This document shows, piece after piece, positions 12,201-19,589 of a DNA stretch of 64,000 nucleotides (its first letter is position 1; the number at the start of each line of letters is the position of its first letter). Source of the DNA: Mya arenaria (Eukaryota; Mollusca; Bivalvia; Myida; Myidae); assembly GCF_026914265.1 (NCBI RefSeq), contig NC_069124.1, positions 18,311,088 to 18,375,087 on the forward strand, in the 5' to 3' direction. The notes under the pieces are model-generated. The model had not been told where the DNA came from. It did not search any database and was given only the letters and a program-made list of their open reading frames with translations. The translations under genes and the position numbers were made by a program.

Positions 12201-12737
12201 CAGATTCAATGACAGTCTCACTCAGAGCATCAGGATCTGTGGTTGAACTTAAACTGGCCTGATCTGCTGAATAATTATGGAAAATAGATTCTAGCCCAGT
12301 CAAATCAAAAGAAGCAATTTCAGGTTCATCTAAAATAGCGTCCACTATTTGATTATTTTCTGAAAAATCAGATTCTAAAATCTGACTATTTGTACTTGAA
12401 CCGCTATTTGTTGGCTCATGATCATGTGGAGCAGTTTGGCTATTCACTGACAAAGATTCGGTCACATCATCTTCACAGGAAATTTGTGCTTTGGATTGAT
12501 TGATTGTTATGCTATTTTCCGAAACAGGTACCGTATTTTCAGAAGCAGGCACTGGTAAGGGGCATGTTTCTCCAGCTTTATTCAGTAGGTTGCTAATGGT
12601 GCTTTCATCAGGAGAGGAAGATCTTGTGTTTTTCTTACTCAGTTCCTGACAAGCTCTATCTGTAGATCCATATCGTGCAGGCTGCTTGCGTACTCTTCTT
12701 GACCGCCTCAATGGCTCATCACCGTTGCCCGATGACA
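235..12737 (-). CDS. PIAS-like E3 SUMO-protein ligase, partial (C-terminus outside window)
   Basis: SUMO ligase of the PIAS/Siz type, expected to act in the nucleus by binding Ubc9-SUMO through its SP-RING. Exons in transcription order: 12737-11646, 11024-10866, 10249-10189, 8553-8515, 7521-7437, 4429-4295, 3532-3427, 932-862, 395-235; every junction keeps phase and has GT/AG ends. The PINIT domain runs over exons 2-8 (MPFFDRLQEIM, then KPIDITSFVDMSVPG, matching PIAS PINITSLVRLS, then VSHPEHTHD and DPDIATTSL). The SP-RING is IGKTRLTVPCRGRTC-VH-VQCLDAT with the RCPLC pair, giving the Cys-His-Cys-Cys zinc set. The first visible exon (about 364 residues) is Ser/Thr-rich with repeated VTQ-P motifs and a basic RRSRRVRK start. 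No SAP domain is visible. It begins in mid-codon (xTG), so the start may be an ATG made by splicing or lie further upstream. Confidence 0.85.
640..835. repeat. Intronic minisatellite of about 45 bp period
   Basis: Repeated units of the form CTTTCACTGATTTTGGAAT with AAGCCCAA, and degenerate relatives (ACACTGGTTTTG), lie in the PIAS-like gene intron just downstream of the exon at 862-932. Unlike the other two arrays of this gene, the units do not look exon-derived. Confidence 0.6.
1441..2408. repeat. Tandem GACCTTGACC-type intronic repeat
   Basis: Six or so degenerate units of about 150-170 bp each carry AAGGTCACTGTGACCTTGAC, a GATGACC-CCAAAATCAATAGG segment and a GTCATCTACTGGTCAGGCC segment. 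Fills most of an intron of the PIAS-like gene; a shorter relative is at 24407-24800. No coding potential. Confidence 0.75.
2485..3299 (-). mobile_element. hAT-like non-autonomous element, end-truncated copy
   Basis: Inverted relative of the element at 9177-10123. Shared landmarks are GAGGAGCACTCGCAAA, GCATCTGAGTAG/ATCGGATGCTGG and TTTGCAAATTGCGAGTGACT. Its right end keeps the terminal TTCGAACCCTG; the matching left terminal repeat is missing. No open reading frame of note. Confidence 0.6.
3533..4294. other. Intron of the PIAS-like gene, no recognisable element
   Basis: AT-rich intron between exons 7 and 6 of the minus-strand gene. It contains a 27-bp direct duplication near 4180-4230 (GGTGCCTGTTTAAAACAG twice) and nothing else I can name. 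Confidence 0.5.
4515..6778 (+). mobile_element. piggyBac-like element, mostly decayed interior
   Basis: 2264 bp bounded by near-perfect 40-bp inverted repeats that start GGCCTCACCAAATT; the two arms differ by one substitution and one indel. The left end abuts TTAA (4511-4514), the target of piggyBac transposases; the right flank reads TATT, so the duplication is diverged or absent. Inside, at 4886, is an ORF with a piggyBac-like acidic N-terminus. No catalytic domain was found. It lies in the intron between PIAS-like exons 7437-7521 and 4295-4429. Confidence 0.6.
4886..5077 (+). pseudogene. piggyBac transposase N-terminal remnant
   Basis: 63-residue reading frame beginning MAPAKRKCISSGQEVLNFI and followed by NDSDSDD. 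A basic start followed by an Asp/Ser acidic patch is usual at the N-terminus of piggyBac transposases. The frame ends long before the DDD catalytic core, so this is the start of a gene whose body has been lost or scrambled. It runs in the same direction as the enclosing element. The family call rests on motif style plus element ends, not on the core. Confidence 0.45.
8690..8912. repeat. GC-rich dispersed repeat, copy 1, with G-run
   Basis: Contains CCAGGTGGCCCCGCTGTTTC, GGGTGAATGCGGTGGTTTTG and a homopolymer run of about 15 G near 8878. A related copy lies at 10440-10565. Both sit in introns of the PIAS-like gene. Family not recognised. Confidence 0.5.
9177..10123 (+). mobile_element. hAT-like non-autonomous DNA transposon
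   Basis: 947 bp with terminal inverted repeats CAGGGTTCGAATTTA / TAAATTCGAACCCTG, flanked by ACATG on both sides (9172-9176 and 10124-10128). The CAGGG ends suit hAT-type elements; classical hAT duplications are 8 bp, so the subgroup is uncertain. The interior holds TCGCAAAATTTTGCGAG palindromes and a G-rich tract near 9410-9435. The inverted relative is at 2485-3299. Confidence 0.65.
10440..10565. repeat. GC-rich dispersed repeat, copy 2
   Basis: Shares CCAGGTGGC-TCGC, GGTGAATGTGGTGGTTTTG and TCTTCAC with 8690-8912. Intronic. Confidence 0.45.
10566..10865 (-). repeat. Minisatellite made of PINIT exon end plus splice donor
   Basis: Five degenerate units of about 52-62 bp continue from exon 10866-11024 of the PIAS-like gene into its intron. 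The unit is the exon end (CAGGAAATCATGCCTTGTAC and on to ATTATCTAACG) plus the donor GTGAGTCA. Unit 1 keeps ACA/GTGAGT, unit 2 carries AAAA/GCAAGT, unit 3 has ATGAGT, and units 4-5 have GGAGAG at the donor position. Confidence 0.8.
11291..11357. repeat. Perfect 31-bp inverted repeat with 5-nt A loop
   Basis: Arms 11291-11321 and 11327-11357 are exact reverse complements (arm starts AGGAGTATTCACAAAATT), separated by AAAAA. AT-rich intronic DNA of the PIAS-like gene; it could extrude as a cruciform or form an RNA hairpin. Confidence 0.9.
11370..11634. mobile_element. MITE with CAGTGCTCCAGC ends, copy 1
   Basis: 265 bp with inverted ends CAGTGCTCCAGC / GCTGGAGCACTG; interior landmarks GGATTTGAAAAGGGC, CTTGCAAGGG-CAATGTTCAAT and AGACAGCAGGGTGCCCC. 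Second copy at 20994-21274. It sits 11 bp from the splice donor of the large PIAS-like exon. hAT-like by its ends. Confidence 0.65.
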
Positions 12738-12891
12738 CTGAAAATAATAAAAGTTATTAAGTTTGCAGATTCTTTGCCTTAAAACACATCCAAATACATA
12801 ACATTGATGCCAGAACTCCGGGTTTTTTCCTGGTATTTTGAAAAAATGACCTTTACCCTTGAAATTGTAAGTGATTATACCCAGCTAATTA

Positions 12892-13283
12892 CAGGGCTTC
12901 CGTTAAAGGAAGTTTGGAAGTATATTACTCCCTAGAAATGGGTTTAAACTTCCAAAATTGATTTCTTGGAAGTACAAAAACTTCCATAATTTTGAAGAAT
13001 ACTTCCAAAGTTGAAAGCTTGGAAGTTCAAAATATCAAAACCTTTTGTCAATACTGCTTTTAGAGTCCTAAATCAATCAGATTAAGTGTTTTAAGTAAAA
13101 TAAATTATAATAATACAAGTTAAAAGTGCAAATTATTTGATTTTAAATATATTTGTTGAAAAATAGTTGAAAAAGATATTGTATTATGGAGACTTTAAAA
13201 CTTCCATATTTCAGTGTAAAACTTCCAAAAGTGATTGACAGGAAGTTCATACTTCCAGTTTCAAATTCTTAATGGAAGCCCTG
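12892..13283. mobile_element. MITE with CAGGGCTTCC ends, copy 1
   Basis: 392 bp, inverted ends CAGGGCTTCCGTTAA / TTAATGGAAGCCCTG, flanked by the 6-bp duplication TAATTA (12886-12891, 13284-13289). The interior is studded with GGAAGT/ACTTCC motifs. Second copy, opposite orientation, at 16110-16513. Confidence 0.75.
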
Positions 13284-13769
13284 TAATTATACATGTACCC
13301 CAAATTACCCTTTATTTGTGGGGCTTTAAAACTTCGGCAACAAAAAGCTTTAGTTTTTCAAACATATAACATTTTTAAAAAAATTGATTTATAACCCTAG
13401 AGGACATTTTGCTTTGATCATGTTGTATCATGTTCTATGACTTGTTAAACAGCCTATTAAAAGTTGTTTTTTTTCAGGATCAAAGTCAACTGCTCAACAG
13501 AAGCAACAGGCAACTACTAAAGTAAGCCAAGGGCTGCTGTTGAGGTCTGTATGTGTCTGTGCTTTCCTTGGGTTGGGAAATATTCTAAATTTTGGTTCTA
13601 CATGTATACTGAAATATTGGTATTAATACCTACATATAGCTAATAATTGAACAAAAGAATGGTAGGTGTACAATTGTTGTCACCTTCACACTTGCAAAGC
13701 TACATGGTTAGAGCATGTTTTTTTTTTCCTTTCTATGATAGTTTTTATACCAAAAACTTTTGAACACAA

Positions 13770-15310
13770 GAGGCCCATGAGGGCTTTTGCACTACTGGCA
13801 TGGCTATTTTGGCCATTTTCAATTTGATCAATTTCAAGGGGCTATAACCTTTATGCTTAGGAAATCTGGTTGGTTTTCGAAAATAACCGAGATATATATC
13901 TAACTACAGTATAAGTAAAATAAACATCAGATAAAAAATGGAAGCTATTTTGTTTTCAATAGTTAAATTATAGCAATTTCTTTTGACAATTTCAATGGCC
14001 GTAATCCAGTCATGCATGGACAAATCTAGCTGGTTTTCTGAAAGGAACTGAGGTCTCACCAATATGTAACAACCAGGCCTTCTAAAAGCCGTCAATTTGC
14101 TGGTCAGGACCGATTTTGACCAAGCCAGACTGATTCCAGTTTCAAAAAGTGTCGAAAAAAATTGGTCCGAAATTTTCTCATTTTTAATAATTTCGTTCCA
14201 AAACGTCTTATGTCAGTAAAAATTGTAGAAATTGTAATATACAAACATTCTTGGGTCATTCACACATTCAAAATTTCCCCCAATAAAAGTGTCCTAGTAA
14301 CCATCAGACCAGCTGCTTTTTCCGCTAGGCTGAAAACTTGATGTCTGTTAATAGCAGACGCTTGCAATCAGTCCAATCACGTGTAGCATTTGGTCCCAGA
14401 AAACACAAACAAATCATGTGTAAATAATGCGCTTGCAGCTATGCTTAGATGTTGAAAGCAGTCCATATTTTCACATAGCAATCTGCTATGTCATCATTCA
14501 AATACAATTGTCATTGTTAATCTGGGAAAGCATTAAAATTCCGAATTAATTAACCTTGTTCTATAGGATATCCACAGCGATACGCATGATTAACTACAGA
14601 GTCTGAAAGCTGAGTAAGTCGCTTACATCATTTTAATACACTGTTATGAAAAATTAGTTGTTGATATCAATCTTATAGCTAGAAGCCTTGATTATAAATC
14701 TTGATATATATATGATTATTCAAGATTATCAGTTGAATGTTGACCCAGTATTGTAGCATTATGCAAATAAATCATAATGCTGTTTCACTTTTTGTCGTCT
14801 GACCGCTTCCCGCCGGCCGCAGTTATTTACGATCGCAGAGTTTCTTGTTAGAGACGCCGCAAAACTCAATGAGAATCTCATTTAAAATTAAAGTTGTATC
14901 AATTACTATCTCATTCGGCTATGATGGTTCTAGAGCCCTCTAACGAATTGCCACATCGGGAAAAAATATTGACAGAATACGCAGCACGAAAATTTGTCAC
15001 CATCTCTATAATCATACTTTTGAACAGGTCTTTTTTTTTAAAGGGGGGGGGATTTTTTTTTTGGGGGGGGGGTCGCCGGGTCCGGACCGATTGAGGTTCC
15101 AAACTTTTAGAAGCCCTGGTAACAACTGTGCTAGTTTGGTTAAGATCAGAAAAGAAATGAAGGCTCTATTGTGTTCAAAAGCCATATATATCATATCAAT
15201 TTTGACTATTTCAAGACCTATAGTCTTGTCATGCATGGGCAGTTGTTGATGGTTTTCGGAAGAATCGTCAATAAGTCAGTATCTTCGAACTACAGTATAA
15301 ATATAGTGAA
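13770..15310. repeat. Bivalve-type dispersed repeat, split by a hAT-like insertion
   Basis: Begins ACAAGAGGCCCATGAGGG, then TTTCAAGGGGCTATAAC and a GGAAATCTGGTTGGTTTTC-type unit repeated at 14025 and 15245. The two halves join once 14074-15118 and one target duplication are removed. Confidence 0.6.
14074..15118. mobile_element. hAT-type non-autonomous transposon with 8-bp target duplication
   Basis: 1045 bp, inverted ends CAGGCCTTCTAAAAG / CTTTTAGAAGCCCTG, flanked by perfect GTAACAAC duplications (14066-14073, 15119-15126). Eight-bp duplications are characteristic of hAT elements. Subterminal GGACCGATT repeats occur at both ends; a T-run/G-run lies at 15030-15072. No transposase frame is visible. 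Confidence 0.8.
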
Positions 15311-15684
15311 AAATCAATCAAAACTTTTTAACAAAGGCAAGGAAGAAAAGCAACTGCCCTTATCTGAGTACAGGTTCTCTCATAAAAAGGGAGAGAAAAA
15401 AAGACAAGAAAAACTGCACTATCTGAAAACAGGTTGTCTCTCTTAGACTTGAATACTTAACTTGCCTACAAGAGCAATTTTAAGAAAAAAACTAATCTTC
15501 AAGGCCAGTGTGCGACCTATATGGAGTTATTAAGGCATACATACTGATACTTCCTCATAGTGAGTTATAATTCTGTGTAAGGCGTGATAAATGCAAAGAC
15601 TATCAATAACTTCTGCATGACGTTGATTTTATCATACATGTCCATTTTATTGTTGTATGTATGCATTTGCTGTATCTGTCCGAT

Positions 15685-15930
15685 TTAGAAAAGTGCTCTT
15701 TGAGATTTCGTCTGAAGTCTGAAGGTAGTCTTGCCAGTTCTACTCATGCCGACAAGTATCACAGGGGTTCTCTCTGGGGTCCAGCTGTCTAAGGCTTTAA
15801 AGTAGGTCAAAAGCTTTGACGTATCTGGGTCCAACTGGGGATCGCACAAGTCTGCTAGCATCACATACTCCCATAATAATAGGATGGGTGTGGTATCGTT
15901 TGGTACTGGTACCCTGCTTGTAGATTAGTC
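15685..15930 (-). pseudogene. P-loop ORF fragment of unknown family
   Basis: A minus-strand open stretch of about 80 codons reads ILLLWEYVMLADLCDPQLD, then SWTPERTPVILVG and MSRTGKTTF, and ends at a TAA (15685-15687). VILVGMSRTGKT has the form of a Walker A loop after a hydrophobic strand. No splice partners were found and the frame is short, so it is probably a fragment of a repeated or decayed ATPase/GTPase gene. Nearby text in other frames looks coding-like up to 16066. I do not recognise the family. Confidence 0.3.
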
Positions 15931-16109
15931 TAAGGGAGATAACCGGTAACCCAGACAGGAAGAGGGGAGACGAAGCCGAGGCATGAGGCCAGGAGCATGC
16001 TTGCTGTAGTTGAAGGTAAAAAGCCACTTTCTTGAGACGAATATGCGGTTTATGCAGATACCTCAAGGAGAGGTAATTGTCCCAAATAACCTATGTTAAT
16101 TGGTATATT

Positions 16110-16513
16110 CAGGGCTTCCATTAAGACTTTGAAACTGGAAGTATGAACTTCCTGTCAATCAATTTTGGAAGTTTTTCACTGAAATGTGGAAGTTTACATC
16201 TCCTGAAATCAATATTTTTTTTAACTATTTTTCAACAAGTATGTTAAAAATCAAATAATTTGCAGCTTTAACTTGCCAAATTCACAGATTTATATTATAG
16301 CTATTCATTTTACTTTCAGACTCATTAAAATTGTGATCATAAAAGTAATATTGAACAAAGGTTTAGATATTTTGAACTTCCAAACTTTCAACTTACTAGG
16401 AAGTTTTCTTCAAGATAATGGAATTTTTTGTACTTCCAAGGAATCAATTTTGGAAGTTTTAACCCATTTCTAGGGAGAAATGTACTTCCAAACTTCCTTT
16501 AATGAAAGCCCTG
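16110..16513. mobile_element. MITE with CAGGGCTTCC ends, copy 2 (inverted)
   Basis: 404 bp, same family as 12892-13283 but opposite orientation. It is flanked by the 6-bp duplication TATATT (16104-16109, 16514-16519). Ends are CAGGGCTTCCATTAA and TTAATGAAAGCCCTG. Confidence 0.75.
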
Positions 16514-17341
16514 TATATTAAAGTAAGCTGAAAAACACCACAGTAAAAACCTGGGAGAAAAAGTGTGCCCGGTGTTGGGTCGAACTGAATTTGTTTAATT
16601 TTTCAAATTCACAATTTTTAAGTGCCCTGGAACCATTTAAATAAAGGTGGAAGTATAAAACCATGTTTCGTTACTTCAACGACGTTTATTTTATTCCAAC
16701 AATAATTCTGTATAATACCGAAATTATATTTGCCAATCTGTTTGGGGATTTCTGTAGTCTAAAATAATAGACTTGTTATACGGGATTCTTCCAATCCCTA
16801 ACGTCTAAACGGGTTTGTGCAAAAACCGGGGGTGTTTAAAAAATATTGAAATTGTATTAAGTAAAGTATTTTATGGTTGAAATTGATCATAAAGGTTTAA
16901 ATTCATATTTCACCATGTAAGTGAAAAGTTATTTTGCTTAAAACAAGCATTTAATGCATTAAAACACATTGTTTACCTTTCCAATAAAACGAAAGTTGAC
17001 TGACACAGACAACAATAATGCCAAGCGGAACAACTCGATCCAATCGTAATAACTCGGCCACCTCCGACAAGCTTCGCGATAGATCTTGTAAATACAATTG
17101 TAACAACTCGGCCATGGCCAAAATGTTCCGATTGTTTTAAAATTGTGCCCTGAAGCCTTGCAGGTGCCCTTCATGTATATATCGATATGTTTTGACAGCA
17201 AGAAATGAAAAAAAATATGTCAAACTCATAATTATTCGTAGGATATGACATTTTTGTGTACGGAACTAATATAAAATAACATAATCTCCGTGGTCAAAAT
17301 TAGCACAAGCCCGCAAGCCCTGCACTGGTAAAATGTCTTTT
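16514..17341. other. No gene recognised
   Basis: AT-rich DNA with CGG-containing patches near 17010-17110 (AACTCGATCCAATCGTAATA, then AACTCGGCCA twice). No splice-supported exon was found. Confidence 0.4.
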
Positions 17342-17561
17342 CAGGGATGTGATTGACCTGGCAGCTGGAGGGCTGAAACCATTTCAGCCATGGGTTCTTG
17401 GGGCACTTTAGGGGTCAAAAGCACACTGCCGTAAAAGAAAAACTGACTTTTCAGAAGCTCTTTTGAGGGTTCATCGGACTTTAAATTTGAAGCAAACTGG
17501 AATGTCAACTCTTTTTTTTTGGGGGGGGGGGCATTAGATCCGCGGACAAATCACATCCCTG
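17342..17561. mobile_element. Small MITE with CAGGGATGTGATT ends
   Basis: 220 bp, ends CAGGGATGTGATT and AATCACATCCCTG (T/A extends the repeat outward). It contains a T10/G11 tract near 17512-17531. Target duplication not clear. hAT-like by its ends. Confidence 0.6.
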
Positions 17562-18600
17562 AATCCTGAAATTCTGAATTTTTTAAAGCAGGGCTTGTTC
17601 AAAAATTTGATGCCAAGCAATATGAATTCGGGCTTGTTCATCCAAAAGTCTACTTTCGATGACTGTAATCTGGTAATATTTCTTGTTTTTATAGACGTTA
17701 TATGCTTTAACCAGGAATCCCGATCAGATTAACTACCCACTTTTGATACAAAACAATTTGTACGTGAAGGATTTGCCATATCAAAAATCGTAAAAATAAT
17801 CCGTCAACGTACAATTATTTGGACTAGCTACAATAATGAGCGATCAGGGATACTTTTTTATTATTTTGACATTTCATGTGTATCCCTGTAACCAGTCTGC
17901 CATAGTCTAAAAATCGTCAAAAGACTGGTTGACGGCCATTTAGGTGGACTATTATTTGGACCTGTAGGGATTTCTGAAAATTTCAAAAAAAAATCAGAGG
18001 AAAGTTTCGTGAAGTCTACGATTTCGAGCAGTTTTTTTGTTATTGCTTTGCATAATAATCGATTACTTAAACATATTGCCAACTTACTTACTCCGTTCAT
18101 CAGAAAATGATGACAAAATAGGGATTTTGTTCTATATGTTCAAGTTGAAATTCGCCGCCGATCCATGCTTGATTATCAAATAAGCAAACCGAATTCGATT
18201 AACTTAATAGACGGCCGATAATAGACAAAACGGCTTTGGTATAAAACGGTTACCTCACACTCTTTCTGCCCCATTTTGCCCTCATACGTGCTATAAAACT
18301 GTTTCCCTGTACACATACATGTTAGTTTTATACACCTGCTTTTTTGTCATCAAAATGTTAAAACTAAGGACAGCATTTCATGAACATCATTGGGCCGGCA
18401 CTGGCGTACCAGGAAAAATACATGATTGACAAAGTTCTGCAAATTTTACATTTATTTCGCGTTTTTGCCGCAACCTTATACGTTTCGTTATATAACTGAA
18501 CTCATATTGTGTGTAATAAATTATTCCGACCTTTATTTTGAATAAGTTGATATTATTTCAGAGTATTATTGTACAAAGCTTGAAAAAAATATTTTTTGCT
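17562..18600. other. No gene recognised
   Basis: AT-rich DNA upstream of a SINE-like remnant. A short ATG-containing stretch on the minus strand near 18260-18290 ends in GTAACC and could be a leader exon of the PIAS-like gene, but its phase does not fit the exon at 12737. Confidence 0.3.
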
Positions 18601-18604
18601 TAAT

Positions 18605-18990
18605 TGAAGAGCGTCTGCTTCGGGAACAGGATGTCACTGGTGCGATCCCCGTCAACGTCAAATCTGAGCCATCAAAAATGGCACCGGTAGATCTAAACTT
18701 TAATATGTTGAATATCAGTCACGATCTGGTAGTCTATGGAGGTTTGTCCGCGCCTATACTTTGACTGCAATATCGATTGACCCCTCTACAATCGGAGACC
18801 GAACGAGGACTGAACTGTTCGCACATCACCGGCCATTGGATGGTAGGGTATCCGTCAACGAGCACATTTCAAAACTTAAATACCAGGAAGAACGTGACCA
18901 GTGACCTTTCGATGGTTCCACAGCGCCGACATTGTGTAAGGAAGAAAACAGCCTCTTTAGAACAACCCAAATTTCGTTGGAGGTCCCCTT
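18605..18990 (+). repeat. tRNA-derived SINE-like remnant
   Basis: 18605-18650 reads GAGCGTCTGCTTCGGGAACA then GGTGCGATCCCC, resembling a tRNA anticodon arm followed by a B-box (GGTTCGATCCC). The following sequence to about 18990 is GC-richer than its surroundings and non-coding. It lacks the 5' third of a tRNA, so it is not a tRNA gene. Confidence 0.4.
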
Positions 18991-19589
18991 TGTGACGTGG
19001 ACAACTTACTAAAAAAATATGCTGTCTTTTTCATATTTACGGCTATTAACCCTAACCACATGTAGCATTGTTTTCATTAACATAAAATGGCGAATTGCTG
19101 TTGAGGTCCATTTCTGCATATTATAATTTTATACGGATCGAAATTACCGAGATATGACAACTGAAGATATAAAACTAGTGATTTCGCAATCACGGATTGA
19201 ACGAGGCCCTTGTCAAGTGAAAATTTAATCTGCAAAAATGGATAAATAATTACACTTTTCATAAACGCTTGTGTATTTTATCTGAATTGTTGACACATGT
19301 TATAAAGGTGTCCATAACAAGAACAGAAGCCTATTTTTCTTTTTATTTATATGTTAATAATGAGGTGTTCGAATATTTATCGTTATCAGACAAATCTAAA
19401 TATATGAACACGGCAAAACCCACGCATCCACACGGAAGTTTACAATATTTTACCTGTACACTGTATATTTATGAAACTCGCCTACGTATCTGCGTTGATA
19501 TTTCTACCTGACGGAGAAGTGGGGGAGATAGAAATTTGGAATAACAAACTATAATTCACAGAGTGCAAGTGGCTGATTCCGTATAAAGG

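Noticed and set aside
12038-12262. Plus-strand ORFs inside the Ser/Thr-rich exon
   Set aside because: Antisense shadows of the low-complexity minus-strand exon, with no splice or codon support.
12650-12737. Retrotransposon origin of the RRSRRVRKQPARYG segment
   Set aside because: The motif style occurs in some element polyproteins, but the exon is in phase with PINIT and no other element feature is present.
18605-18650. Functional tRNA gene
   Set aside because: Only the anticodon-arm and B-box parts are present; the acceptor stem and D-arm are missing.
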